64,000 bases of DNA, from assembly GCA_019843655.1 (NCBI GenBank), contig JACDQD010000003.1, positions 3,908,925 to 3,972,924 of the forward strand, given 5' to 3'. The DNA is from Lethocerus indicus. Lineage: Eukaryota; Arthropoda; Insecta; Hemiptera; Belostomatidae. Below the pieces are notes generated by a model. That model searched no databases, was not told the DNA's origin, and saw nothing but the letters and a program-made list of their open reading frames with translations. Shown piece after piece: positions 40,469-54,613 of this stretch (its first letter is position 1; each line of letters starts with the position of its first letter). Position numbers and translations under genes: made by a program.

Positions 40469-43400
40469 ATGGTTGCTGAAAGGAGAAAGAAGGTATGATC
40501 AAATCAAATTATTATTAATTGCATAAACATAAACCTAACACATGTAAAGTATCAAATACCTCAAACAATACTTGTTACAGTATCAGTCCGGAGAGGGTTC
40601 GCATTACTGGTCCAGGGGGACTGCTATGAAGAAGTTGCAGTTATCCCTAAAAGATTTTCGAAGGCTTTGCATTTTAAAAGGAATTTACCCCCGAGAACCC
40701 AGAAACAGGAAGAAAGCTCAACAGGGAGCTGCAGGAATTAAAACACTTTATTACAAGAAGGACATTCAATTTTTAATGCATGAACCAATTATATGGAAAC
40801 TTAGAGATTTGAAAGTAAGTAGTTACAATATATATTAAATGTAATTACATACTATATGTGCGTACCCCAGCGCACTATCAACCGCTTTACTCTCAGAACA
40901 ATTGCTTGAACTATTTAGAGTAAAGAGTTAATAGTATATTTGTTTGTCTAGGCTCATGGCAGAAGAATTGGACGCGCAAAGGGAATGAAAGAATTTGGAT
41001 TGGCAAAGAGGTTAATTAATAATGTACCTTCATTAAAGTTGGATCACATTGTCAAAGAAAGGTATTTTCAATAAACATATAATAGAGTTTTATAATACCT
41101 GAATAATATAATACGTACAGTGTGACAGTAAAATTCTGGGAGTATTATAAGTGGCAAAAAATTTTCACTGTAAAAATCAATAGATGGATTAGTTAAAACA
41201 TAATATACACTGTGTGAATATGATATTCAATTGTAATTAAGAAGAAATCATAATTGAAAACAAAACCAAATTGGTGAATCAAAGTGCGAAGTTAAAGCTA
41301 TATTGACTCTTGTTGTTTGTAGGTGGGATTACTAATTTTGTCTTTACCCTGGGTGTTTGTGTTGTTTTTAGTTGGGTTTAGCATGAAAAGTGCTAATAGC
41401 CAAGGTATTTTTTGTATGCATCTATACGTGCAAATTTCAAATTTGCAGGTAGATAAATAATTCCTTCACAAACTGATCTCAGTCCTTTCCCCTCCCAGAT
41501 AACTACAATAATATAGTAGTTAAAGACAAGTTTCTGTCTAAAATTATGATCTATTGAAGAGCTGCTTCTGCAGTATAAACTACATTAATAATCATGTTGC
41601 TTTCACAACTGCATAGGGTGCAGAATAATGAAGGGTAGATTGAGAAGAAATGGTGCAAATATTTTATTGTATCAGCTCAGACAGTAGAGTGTTATGCTTG
41701 TAACCTTAGGACACGCACAAGGCGTGTTCAAGATAAAATTCTCTACAAAATTTAAATTGAATGAACAGGGTGAATAATTTAACCCTAGACCCTCAATAAG
41801 TTCTGCATGAACCATAATTTCAGTATTGGTAGTTACAGTGATTCATGCTGTAATACTAAGCATAAAGTATTGTACTTATTTATTTTATTATTTCTTGCAG
41901 GTACCCAACATTTACTGATGCTCTGAGGGATTTGGATGACTGTTTGACATTGTGTTTCTTATTCAGTACATTTCCATCTTTGCGACACGTTCCACGAGAC
42001 CAAAGTAATTTATGTCAACGGTTGACAATGGAATTTTTACATGCAGTAATCATATCGAAGTCACTTCGTAAAGTGTTTATTTCAATAAAAGGATATTATT
42101 TTCAAGCAGAAATTATGGGGGTACCCGTAACATGGATAATGCCACATCATTTTTCATTTGAGGTATTGTTTTGACTAACTAGCCATTTTAACTAGTCACT
42201 ACAGGCACTCTCAGGTTTTAAAGTAGTCTTAATGCAGATTATTAAATGAACTGCAACCATGTTTTTGATTATTAAGAATTTAAAATTGCAGACATTTTTT
42301 CTATTAAGAGGTTCAGTTCTCTTACTGGTACATTGAGTTTATGTATATGTCTTGCAAAGGTGGCTAAGATCAAAAGTTAAATTTCTGTACAATGTTATTT
42401 TTTTCCTTCTGAAGAATATCACATTAAATACTTTATATTGCATCATTCTATCTATTTGTGCTTAGTTCAAGAGGGAAGTTAACAGATGAAATATTTTTTT
42501 CTCATAGTATTTATAGTCATAAACTTTATCTACAAAGTGTCCTGTCCTAGGTTTGTTGTTACCACAACAAGAGTTGAACTTGTAATTTTAATGCTGGCAA
42601 TATTAAGAATACATCAATCCACTGTTTGTTTGTGTATGACCCTTATTCTATTACAATTTACTTAACTAATGTTCGCATTTTTACTTTTCAGCCTCAGACC
42701 AAGGAAGAGGTGGATTTTAAAATTATGTCAACATTTGTTCAATTTTATATTGTCCTTTTGGGATTTGTAAATTTCAAGTTGTATCACACCTTCAATCTGT
42801 TTTATCCACCAAAGTTTGGTATAAAAATTGGTAAATATTCTATTTTAACTCAATCACCCATCGGAATATTATTCTAAAAAATTCCCATTTGTACTTAGTG
42901 CCTGTTTATATCCATTTTCAGAGCATGACAATGATTTGGTCGATGAAGAAGTATTTGTGTCTGAAAGAGTTGCTGCTTTAAATATGCCAATTAAGTCTAT
43001 TAGCCCCGATGAGGAAGAAGCAGAAATTGATACATTTAATTCGGTACATTATTTGCTTATTCCCCTTATTAGATTTATTATTTGTATTTAAAGTATAATA
43101 TTCTGCGCTTCGCATATGTTTTTCTTCCAATTACAAATTGAATTTGAAAATCAACAAATTTGTAATTAATTCCAAACCCATCAAAAATTGCACTGTTCTT
43201 TTGAAGGTTCTGTAAGCATTCTGTTATTATTGCCAATACTAATTGGCATTTATAATAATATTTACCTATTAATTATGTGCAATAGGTATTCGTGGACTGA
43301 CAAAATTGTAGATTTTTTGTTAATCTTGGCATCAGTATTGTATATAAGGCTGGAAGTATTTACAATATTATTGCCTATGTGAGGGAGGGAATATGACAAT

Positions 43401-46400
43401 ATTACTGTGAATCCTAATACTTAGACAGGGCCATCTAAAGAAATATGTCTTTTGAAAATTGTACTGTACCCATTGAGAATGATGTTAGTGTTTCTGTAAT
43501 CAAAGTATGTCCCCTTAAGCCAGTATTATTTAGTACTCCACTCTAGGAGTTTTGGGGAGTTGTCAGTGTTTAATTTCAATATTGTCAAGTAGGGTTATAT
43601 TGTTTGTATCAATTTTTTGAAAATATTTTCAATGTTGGGGAAGTAATTTAAATAAGCTCCCATTTAATTCTGTTTAAGACTAAAATAAATTCATAAAAAA
43701 CTTTTTTGGTAATTTAAATATACCCTCTTCAAGTACACTCAGTACACCAATCTCAAAAATATTTGTCTCAACGATATTTGAAACAGTTTCTTGAACTTTT
43801 GAGAAACTTAAACCCAAATTAAGATACTCAAATTATTTAATGACAAAGTTTATTTATAAAAAATTTAATAATTACCAAATTATCAAAATGCATTTTCGTT
43901 TGTGTTTTACTTATTCTTTGTTATGAATATTATGAAAATATTAAACAATTTTTTAAATAACGTGCCTCTTGAAAACCCGAATTTTAATTCAATTCTATTC
44001 TTAAAAACGAACAGGTTAACATTTCTTTCAGCATTGGTTTCAGTGGCTAAATATATAAACTGGAAAATGAGCTACCTATACACATTTATGCATATCAGGA
44101 TTAGAGGGTAGCAATAATTTGGTTAATTAATTGTATTTATTATTGGTATTGAATTGTTCAATATATTTCCAGACAAATGATCCAAATCAAGATGAGGGGG
44201 TTAGGACGGAAGCAGAAAAAATATGGAAACTGAAAAATTTGTTCAAGGGTATGAAAGTGTTTCTAAACCGTGAAATTCCTAGAGAGCCTCTGACATTTGT
44301 TTTGAGGTGTTTCGGTGCTGAAGTTTCCTGGGACAAAACTCTTTTCGTGGGCGCAAAGTTTTCAGAAGATGATGAAACAATAACTCATCAGATTGTAGAC
44401 CGTCCAGGATTAACAAAGCAATATATATCAAGGTAGTTTATAATAATTGTTTCTACATATTATCTGTTGGGAACAAATGATAGGAAATATGTAAAAAGAA
44501 TTGAATTTTCATTCTCTAGATAAGAGGGTGGGTGTTACAATTTAAATTTTAGATTTGAATTTTGTTCTTTATTCCCTGTAATGTGTACAAATTACATTTT
44601 TCTATATCTCTTTTATGGGCAGTATTTTCAGTTATTCTTTTATGCATATGTAGCATTTAAAAATGTAATTGTATTCTCTGTTTTGCCAAGGTATTATATC
44701 CAACCACAGTGGGTGTTTGACAGTGTTAACGCTCGGGAATTGTTGCCTGTTGAAAAATATTTTATCGGTTGTACCCTTCCTCCACACTTGTCACCTTTTG
44801 TTGACAATACCAGGACGCAATACTATATTCCACCAGAAGCAAGTGGAGAGCTCAAGGAAGTGGGAGGTAAGAAATTGAATCACCTTCTTTCTACCGAAAT
44901 GTATTATGGATGGATTATCCCTAGAGTACCACAGGTCCTTACTATTATATGTTATTATCTGTTACCTCAAAATGATACATACGAATAAAATATTAAAATG
45001 GCACGAACTTCCAAGCAAGATTATAATTTTATTTTATAATAATACAATCATCATAGAACTAATAAGAAAATCACATTTTTGGATGCTCCACTATCTTGAA
45101 ATATTACTTGAACAATTTGTTACATTCAGACAAAATCACTTATTTCAAACTTCTTACATCTGTATATGAAAAAATATTAAGCCAAAAAAGATTACTTTTA
45201 ATAAATGTCTAATCCCATTGCTAATTCTAAATTTAATTTATTTATTATCGTACTATAAATCAGAGTTGGGTATTGTTCAAAAAAATTTATACCAAATATT
45301 TATTTTATTTCTGAATCTCTTTTTAAAATGTATGTAATATTTTAAAATACAGGACATTAGTCAATTTTCTTATATGCAAGCAATCATTTATAACAAGGTA
45401 TTAATAATATTTAATTCAGAAATAATAGCAAATTATTTACAGATAAGAGCTTATTTAGAATGAAGTTTTCCCAACTCTGATATGAACAGTGTTCAAAAAT
45501 ATGTTTTCACAGTTTGTTATTAACATAGCCATATTGAGCAAGTCAGTCCAACACAGCTATTTATAGTCACTTTTATGTGTTCACTTTGTCTTAAATATGC
45601 ATAATATTAACAATGTACATTGTAACTGAGAACATACAGATATACACTGTTGTTTTACATTGTGCACTTCTGCCTCAACTTCTGACAAAGTTCAGAGATG
45701 TGACTCAGATGATAAGAGCAGGTCACAACCTGCCTTACAACCAGGTCTCAAGTTTACTCATTAGTGGGAGACCAAATTTTTATACTCGGTGGACCAAATG
45801 TGCATTGTGAGTGGGCCCGAAATAACACTACAATATTCTGCAGTGTTCTGGAGCTATATGAGCTCACAAGCTTATGTTCCAAATTCTTGGGACAAGTTCA
45901 AATCTAACCATATACATAAGTAACCTTACTGCGTAGGTAAAGATGTGTTATATGCTACATAATTAACAACATTTCCAACTGTGCACCATAAATAACACAT
46001 ACATACATTTATAATTATACTCTTAGTAGGTTTATTGGTTTAGGTCCTAAGTATTTTTAGTTTTATGTTCATCGAGAAAATTATTCCCCAGATGATGAAA
46101 TTGAAGAAACAAAACAACCCGAAAAGGACAAAGAAGAAGCAGAGCCAGAAAATGAAGAAGAGGAGAAGGAAGAAGTGGATAAAGATAGTGAGGATGAAGA
46201 AGACATCGAAAATGAAGATAATGAAGAACGCAAAGCTATGGTATTAAAATATTTCTTTAATGCCTTAATTGTTTTTTATCTTAATGTTTATCTATTTTCC
46301 CTAAACACTAGTTTACTTGCACCTAACATTGCTTTAAAATTTTTTGGGATATATTTGCATTTAAAGAAAAAATGCAATCTCAGCTGTCAGACAACACTGT

Positions 46401-46710
46401 AATGTATAACCAATTTTTTATGTTTAAGAATCATTATTCTCCTTAATGAAATTCCTTTATTTCACTTGTTTAGAAAAAGAAAATGAAAGTAGCTCCAGGA
46501 AAGCTAGAAGAGGAGGATCCTAATGAGAAGAGGCAGAAGGAAAGACAAGAGTATAAATTGAGAGAGAAAATGGTTGAAAAGAAACATAGAGCATTGTACA
46601 AAAGTATGATGAAGGGAAGGGCTGAAAGAATGAGAGATGTTAAGGTACTGAAACGTAAGCGTATGATGATTGAAGCATCTAAAAAGTCACCTAATACAAA
46701 AGCTGCTTAG
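40469..46710 (+). CDS. PES1: Pescadillo, ribosome biogenesis factor
   Basis: Pescadillo is a nucleolar protein of the PeBoW complex (with BOP1 and WDR12), needed for 28S/5.8S rRNA maturation of the 60S subunit. Ten exons: 40469-40492, 40581-40814, 40952-41061, 41901-42162, 42692-42830, 42922-43043, 44173-44432, 44691-44866, 46092-46240 and 46474-46710. Phases all agree and give 570 residues, close to the human length. The N-terminal pescadillo domain includes [53 protein letters not shown] and [20 protein letters not shown]. The BRCT domain spans about 325-415 with its Trp391 in [13 protein letters not shown] long acidic stretch and a basic C-terminal coiled region ([20 protein letters not shown]) follow, as in orthologues. 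AATAAA lies at 46871-46876. Confidence 0.96.
41672..41755 (+). repeat. tRNA-derived SINE-like fragment
   Basis: CAGCTCAGACAGTAGAGTG resembles a tRNA A box and GGCGTGTTCAAGATAAAATT a decayed B box, in a pescadillo intron. No full cloverleaf could be drawn. Confidence 0.4.
45261..45479. mobile_element. hAT-like MITE, 219 bp
   Basis: Begins CAGAGTTGGG and ends CCCAACTCTG, perfect 10-bp inverted repeats with hAT-type CAG ends. It is short, AT-rich and lacks coding potential. The flanking 8-mers do not match well, so any target duplication has decayed. It lies in the intron between pescadillo exons 8 and 9. Confidence 0.6.
45696..45775 (+). repeat. tRNA-derived SINE-like fragment
   Basis: TGACTCAGATGATAAGAGCA (A-box-like) followed by CCAGGTCTCAAGTTTACTC (B-box-like) at tRNA-like spacing. 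Located in a pescadillo intron. Confidence 0.45.
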
Positions 46711-46747
46711 AAAAACAACTTGAGACAAAACATAAAAAGTTCCAATG

Positions 46748-46754
46748 TATATAT

Positions 46755-46810
<56 letters not shown>
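46748..46810. repeat. Compound (CA)n(TA)n microsatellite
   Basis: About 20 bp of CA followed by about 35 bp of TA, directly after the pescadillo stop codon and therefore within its 3'UTR. Confidence 0.95.
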
Positions 46811-46812
<2 letters not shown>

Positions 46813-46870
46813 TTTCTAAGATTATGCCCTATATGTTATTTCATTTTACATTTATGTGCATTAGGAAAGA

Positions 46871-46938
46871 AATAAAAAAAATATTAATTTCACAAATGCT
46901 CTGATGTATACACCATCTGTATTGTACATTTTTTTATT
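46871..46938. terminator. Facing poly(A) signals of pescadillo and pelota
   Basis: AATAAA on the plus strand at 46871-46876 (pescadillo) and AATAAA on the minus strand (complement at 46933-46938, pelota) face each other about 60 bp apart. With cleavage usually 10-30 bases downstream, the two mRNAs should end within a few tens of bases of each other, or overlap slightly. Confidence 0.55.
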
Positions 46939-47181
46939 TGATTTTATAATTGAAAATTGTAATAAATACAATATACAACCCAAAGATAACCTAGCAAGGC
47001 TCACACTGAAAGATAATATTTTTTTTTATGAAGAAGCAGAAAAACAAAAATTATGACAAAATAATTCTGAATACAAATCTTTTTTACAACAAAAAATAAA
47101 CAAACAATTGCAATTTTATCACAAATTCAAAAACAGTAGAAACTGCAAGAAAAAATATTATCTGTTCATTGATGAAAGGCA

Positions 47182-50100
47182 TTAACTAGATTCAGTATCA
47201 GATACATCTTCTTCATCGTCCAAATCTGGCATCGGAAATCGAAGAATGGCAGCTATGCCAGTTAACTGACCTAGTTCTGAAATTTAAAATTTATTTTAAG
47301 TCATTATAATACATAGGTAAAATATTAAATCTTTAATTCTTGGGATTCTAGTAATGGAAACTAAGAATATTGACAACTTAAATGGGGGAAAATATAACAA
47401 AGCACCCACTGCAAAAAGTACACAACTGAAAAGTAGGAAAATAGGGAATTAAATTGGAAAATTAGATTAAACTTATATAAAATTAAATTTATTGTTTTAT
47501 AGTTGTTAAACATTTGTTAGAAAAATCTAAGAATATGTGAAATCAGAAAGAAGTGTTTTAATTAACTAGGTACAGTAGAAATTTTCTTTGTAAAAGGATT
47601 ACTCACGTTCACCAGAAACATGCATACTTGAGAAAAGCTTAACATCTCCACCAAACTCACGGACATTGTCAACTAATGTAACATATTGTTTTCTTTGCTT
47701 AACATCTTGACATCTGAAAAAAAAATTTATGCAGCAACAACAAAAATGCATATGTTAATACAGAAATAAAAACAAACTACTGTTATTATCTGAACTTTGC
47801 TTGCATTACTAGACACCTTATTAGTACCTCATTATTATTTTACCCTGGACCTACTAATATTATTTTAAGATATTTGAAGGCGGGAAAGTCCACAAAGGTT
47901 TGTAATATCACTTGTGCAATTTGGTCCTTAGTTAATTCTCAGATTGGATTCAGCTTTTTATCATTGTCAATGTATTTTTTCATTGGTAACCATTTTAATG
48001 CTTTTCAATAACATCAGATATTAAAACGTATGCATCTATCATTCCGTATGAAATTGTGAATCCAGGTCAAAACATTTACTCAGTGAGAAAAATGTGATAA
48101 AATATTGAAATATATAATATATTAAGTACCCCCCCCTCTAAGTTTAACTATCAGAAAGCTACAGATAGTATTTATTGATACCCTGGATCTTGCTTGGGAC
48201 CAAATAGGTAAATGGAAACATAAAACTGCACATGTGATAATAGTTTGATTAAATTTGAGTGCTGACTACATATATTTCAGAGTAACTTAATTTCTACACT
48301 TTTTCATAAGGGAAAATATTTAATTTGACAGTTCTTTGAAGGGGCGGAACCAAATCTGCAGAATGGTCTACAGTGGAATTGGAACATCCTTATTTTCATA
48401 AATGAACAACAGAAAATGTTTCTAAAGTGTATAGTTAATTATCTGAAAATTTATTTCAGTCATTATTACTAATGATACTTGTACTGTTTAGTCTATTAAC
48501 AAACCTGAATAGGTCATCGGAAATTAACAATGTTTCGATAGCCTGTGCTTCGCAAGCTTTCTCGACATGTTTCAAACCATAAAATGCCTTGGCTGGTTCT
48601 GTCTGGAGCATAGTATAGAAGGCTTCTAATGCTCGAACTTCTCCTAATGCTTTAGTGTCAGCCATTTTAGAAATAACTGCAGGATCCAAAAGCACCTCTA
48701 AAAACAATATAAGTCAGGTTGAAATTCAACAACATTGACCTGAATCAGCATGCAAATTCAACTTTCTGTCAATGCACTTTTTAAATTTAAAGTAGAATTT
48801 ACATTATCCTTCTTTAATCATATAGATCTGATATGGTGCATATATTGTTTAGAGTTTTCCTCTATGATAGTTATGAATTTAAATACATTTCAAGCAGTCT
48901 TTCACCACATTTTTTCAAACTAAATATGCAAGAAAGGTCAATACCTAAAATACTTAACGAACTTAAAATAGAACACCAGCTTAAGTGGCTATTATTATTT
49001 AATAATTCTTGATCACTTTTTTTAATAAATAAATAACCCAAATATAAATAAGTGGCTAATGAACCTTCATATGAATAAAATAAATAAGTGTGTTTTATGA
49101 TTTAATAAAAAAAAAAGATGTGTCCTAATTTATATTCAACAAAATAAAGCAGACAAGATAGCACCCAGTTATATATATATATAATTATGACAATACAAAA
49201 CAGTGCAATGGGGTACCTTTCAATGAATGTTTAAAGCCTGATGATGAGTGTATGAGTAAAAATTTAGACTTATTCTCGATAAGTAATTTATTATCTGTTT
49301 TGATTGCTTCTTGGAACATGTATTCATAAAATTGATCCCTTACGAATCCTGGGCTTGCTATGAGGACACATTTGACTATGTCAAAGTTAACATGTCTTAA
49401 TATACCCTGCATTACACTGTCAAAAAATCTGCTCAATCCCTGAAAAGGAACATAAGAATTTGCACTTAAATAAAGACATGTTCAAAAAAGGTTTTACTGT
49501 TTTAATAATGTTTTGTAACTTATAAATAATGTAGCTTATTTTTCCTGGAAAGCATTAACACTCAGAAACACACCAGATGAATTGATTTTTTCCTTTAGTT
49601 TTTCCATATAATATGAAATGTGTCAAGAATTGAAGGTATAGAATTAAAAATAGAAACAAAATTAAAGTTAATAAAATAGCAGTAATAGTAACAGAAGTTA
49701 TAACAATATATGTTACATTATACATGAGTACATGTATTCTATGTTTATACAAATGAATATTGGATAGATGTAGACTTTGTTAACAAAGTGTATAAGCTGT
49801 AAAGTTGCATAATGTAACCAGGCCTTAGTTAATGGAAGCAGCAATTCAACATATTATAAATTAGATTGTTTGCATTAACTGTTGAATAATGTATAATTAT
49901 ATTTTACAACTGAAATTATTAATACATTTAATACCTTCTCATGCTGTTTAACATTTCCTTTCCTTTTCCTTGGAATATTCTGATCTATTTTAGCCCTGAC
50001 TAGAGTCATGCTCGCTGTAATGAGACAAATATGTGCTAGGCCTTCTTGCATAACTATAGCCGCTACATCTGCATTCTATGTATGTAAGCAAACAGTGTTA

Positions 50101-51400
50101 AATTAGATTAAACTAGAATTAATTGATGTTATAAGAGATAAAATGTTTGTATGTGATACTGGACCTGTGTTGGATCGCACGCCATCTCCACCCTTTCCAG
50201 AGCTATTGAGTCCCATTCTGATTTGATGAGGGAAAATTTTCTGTTTACTTCTAAGTCCAGTGTATGATAAGCACCCATCTAAATACAACATACAGCAATA
50301 ATGAAATAGTCATAATTCCCATTCCCTTGGCATATTACATGGATAAAACTGCAATGAAATAAGTGTGAAATAGATATATAAAATTAAGGTTATACTGAAC
50401 CTCAAACCTATTATGTATATAATATTATACCTATATTAATTTATACTCAATAAACAAACCAAATTTACAATACATAAATGAAAGTCATCATGAAATATTA
50501 CCTTGACATACTGGTTTTCTTCTATGTTTCTCCCTTTTAGCCGTAAGACGCATGCTTGTGTGTCAAAATCTATATTTTCTACTCTTATTGTTAAAGTGGT
50601 TCTCACTCTGCTACTGGTTGATGACCCCGTTGAAGATTCATTTTGCACCTTTCTAAAGAATGAAACAATAAATATTCAATACATAATGCATGATATTTTT
50701 AATTTAACAATCGGAGGTAGGCATAGAAACAAATCAGCAAAGATATAAAAATATATCAATATTGTAGTATTTGTTATCAATGCCATCCAAATCTCAAAAA
50801 ATAAATTCATACAATTACCGGCCATTCTATGCAGGGTTTTTAGCCTGCTCTACTTGACTCTAAATATCTGACCTCAATTAACATATAATTATAGATTAAA
50901 CAAAAAATTGGGGTAAGACAGAAAACTAGCATTCAACTCTGTTTGCCAAAATAAGTGTGCAATTAAGAGGGAATATGTAAAAAATTAAATACCTTATTGT
51001 AGAAGCACGAACACTGTCTCCCTCACTTATCAGGTTGTATGCATGCCACATATCCTCCGACTCCTCAGGCACAAGGGTGACACTCCTGAAAATTAATCAG
51101 AACGCAAATTTAATTCAATTCGCACTTTAACAATTCGATTTACTCAAGTAACAATAAAACAGGGCGTATTGTAAATTTGTTTTTAAGTTAATAAGCGACG
51201 AATTGCCGATTTCCTTTCAAGTTGGAGCAGTCGCGTTGCTCTCAAGAGCCACTTAAAACACCAAAAATAATAAACGATAAAGCAATATGTTACGAAATGG
51301 GAACAGTCTATGGGGGGACAACAAGTTTTCCTTAACAGTCATTTTGAACATTGACATACCCCCCTCCATCCTTGTCCACGTTCTTGTGTATTAGTTTCAT
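47182..51400 (-). CDS. PELO: Pelota, ribosome rescue factor
   Basis: Pelota (Dom34) is an eRF1 relative that, with HBS1, recognises stalled ribosomes and promotes no-go and non-stop mRNA decay; in flies it is needed for germline maintenance and transposon control. Nine exons: 51360-51400, 50993-51085, 50502-50652, 50165-50278, 49935-50075, 49217-49439, 48505-48697, 47607-47713 and 47182-47276. They join in phase to exactly 385 residues, the same as human PELO. Domain 1 begins [14 protein letters not shown] and includes [15 protein letters not shown]. The central domain has [20 protein letters not shown] and [20 protein letters not shown]. The C-terminal domain has [20 protein letters not shown] and [19 protein letters not shown], then an acidic tail. 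A diverged poly(A) signal is placed at 46933-46938. Confidence 0.97.
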
Positions 51401-54400
51401 TCTACTGTTTTAATGTCGAATCTAAAAGTTGTAAAGCAACCATCGGAAAATTTTGAATTGTCTAAAGTCATTTTGTGACACCTCACTAGGTTCGGGAGAA
51501 ACAGGTTAGGAAGAAGTAGGATAACGACTGAGCGGCAAAGAGGAATACGATCAATGCCATTACAGCATCCGGACACAGTCAAACATTTAAGCCAATCAAA
51601 TTGACCTAAATTGTATTTGATCTAATACTTTTTCCTACAGAATTTTTAATTATTATTTCATGCTAAAAATGTAGCTTATATTTATAAATCTATGGAAATC
51701 TTCATACTTTGTATGAAAAAAAATTATGAATGAGATGAACACTGACGAAATCAATGGGCTTAGAAAACTAATAATCTTTCAATAGCAATAAAATACGGGC
51801 AATAAACAACGTAATCATTAACGTGTTTTTAAAATCAGCCTCAAGTACATAGCTTCAAAAATATAATTCGTTTTAATGTTAATGTGGTAATTGCGTTCAC
51901 GCCTCTTCATCGCGTTGTTTAATTCGTATCCATCTGTTCATAGTGATGTAATTTTCATATTGATGTACTTGTTAAAAAACAGATTCTTAATTGTTCGTTT
52001 TATAATATATCTTCATTTGAGTGTAGTAACCTATGAACGTGAGTACAATTGAGATTGCGGTTTCATATCGAAGAATGCGCTTTTATAATTCCGATTCGGG
52101 AAGTCACCGCCTCTACGAAGTGATTAGACTTATTTTTTCATAATATTGATAATACTAGGAACACGTAATATTTCTATATTTTTATTTATTTTAGCATGTA
52201 TTAAAATATTTTCATAAGGCTAATACGTTGTCAGTTAACGGTTTCAACTTTGAATTTTCAAAGTATACATTTATTAAGCAAGAGTTATCGGGAAAAAATG
52301 AAGGAAAATATTTTTTTCTCGCCAAACTTTTAAAACGTATTGCCTGTTCTATTAATTCGTAGGAACTTCATTCGGGAAAGATATAATTTCCGCGCGCCCG
52401 AAATTAGTCGTTCCAGTCTGTTAAAATTGACAGATTGAAAACGATGTCAGCCGTCTAGTTAATCGAATAAACGTTTTTGAACGGCGCGTCGCTCGTGTTA
52501 TTTAAGCGGGTTTTCTATGTCCGTTGTAAACAGCAAAACGAAAATTATGATTCACGGAAATCAGTGATTCAGATGCTAATGATAGATGTTACTCTAATTT
52601 TCGACAGTGGCGCGCGCGACTCTTCGCTATGTCAGTTGTCGGCCGTACAGGTGTTGTGTCTCTTCTCTTGTTTTGTTTCTTGCACAAATATTGAAATTTC
52701 TTTTGAATATGTGTAATTCGCGTTCGTTCTAATACGGTGGTTGTGAGCAGTGTTGTTGCAGATGTGCCTATATTTCAAAAAGTTCCTATCTGAAGTGAGT
52801 TGATCCATATATGGTTTTTTATTTGTTGAAACAAATTTTTATCAAATGAGTTTCTTGTAAGAACAATTGGCTCGTTTGTCTTTTTAATCTCCTTTGAATT
52901 CACCTAGAAATGAAGATAAAAATAGTGAATGCCATTTTTTACATCTATCTTACTTGTGTGAATTGAGATGAATTCATTTTTAAAATTATCACTATCCCAG
53001 TAACATTTAATTACCGGACAACTGTGTCCTATAATTCATTTATAGGAGAATTCTGAATATTTAGTGCAAATCTTTTTTCATTGGATAAAAACACATTTTG
53101 AGATTGACATATTTGTCACTTATTTGGGAAGCAAGGTTTAAATAAATTTCATGTGATTTTTATTCCATTACTAGCAGCAATCTTGTGTCCAAATTATTCA
53201 AAAGGTTTTTTTTTATACGATGATTCCTGTATGTTTGTTTAGTGGGTATATTTATAGAAGAAATATTACGTAAGATGTTTGCTACGATTTGGTTTCTTGC
53301 CCAATTTTGATGTGCATACTTTTTTAATGGCCAGGAATCATGAAATATCCTTGTTGCTAAATCATTTGTAACATCCAAATCACAATCTAAATTTTTCTTG
53401 TTAAATAAATTGGATTGTTTTGAAATTTTCCCTATAACAAATTAGTCTTTTTCCCCTTTGGATTGCATTAATGGAAAAAATCTTAATAAATTGTGTTGAT
53501 AATCAACATCATCATAACAAAATATTAATGTTTGTATCAGATAAAGTCTAAATTATTATCATTAATACATAATTTTTATATTTATTCTGCTATTTATACA
53601 TAGGAAAATAATTTTGTGATTAAAATATGATTGATTTTTGTTTACCCTTTTTTTATAAAATAATTATACAATGACTTTTCATAATTCTTGTTTGATTTAT
53701 GATAAAGAACTAACTGCTTTTTCAAGAGATTTTGGCCTTATTTTGGACTCTGTATGAATCAATCAATCAGTTGGTTTCTTCATTTCATTTTGGCAGGAAC
53801 AAATAAAATGTATTACCTGTATAATAACTATGGAATGTAGTTTAATGCATGACATTTTCACTGAGATAATTTTATGTCATATATATTTTGTATTTAGACA
53901 ATGCAATGTCAATATTAGAATGTTTGTAGAGTGACTTTATTACTACTGTAGCTGATCATCACTGATTGAACCTTCCTACTCAATTCATATAATTAGTTTA
54001 TGTATTTCCTTGTGGACTGTACATGTAGAATAACTCAATTTTTGTTGTATATATAATCTATAATTAACTCTACTATTATAATTTAATATAATGAAACTAT
54101 GACTTTCTGGTACTAGTTTCCTTATTCACATTGTAATAAAAAAAATAAAAAAATCATGCAGGTTGGCAAATTGTAAACCAATACAGAAGATAGAGAATAC
54201 AGGAATTCAATTATAGACAAAAAAGAACTGGATTTATTTAGTATAATGAATTTTTATATTATTATTACTGTAATTTCATGTTATAAATATGTCATTGTAA
54301 CTCTGTCAGGGTAAAATGATTTTAAATTATAGATTAACATATGAGCTCAGAATTTGTTATCCCCGTCTGAGTTAGAGCCTGTACATTCCACAGATATTTA

Positions 54401-54613
54401 TAAAATAAAATAATGAAAGCATTTTTAATTAGTAAATAGGAAAATATAGAGGAATATTTATAAAATATATAGGAATTTTGTATTAAAAAACAGCTTTAAA
54501 TAATAATAATCTTCCAACTCTTTAGTTTTTATGGAAAGAGTTGATTCACTTATTATATTGAGGATTATTTTGTATGTTTGCAGGTAATGCAATTTACAGA
54601 TTTTTAAATCAAA
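51401..54613. other. Divergent region between pelota and the CLIP-like gene
   Basis: No coding exon was recognised. The first 1.3 kb (51,401-52,740) has more CpG, for example CGCGCGCCCGAAATTAG near 52393, and should hold both promoters and a 5'UTR exon of the CLIP-like gene. The rest is AT-rich, probably its 5'UTR intron. Confidence 0.45.

Noticed and set aside
46065..46247. Lys/Arg-rich open frame in pescadillo exon 9
   Set aside because: Out of frame; the correct phase encodes the expected acidic stretch.
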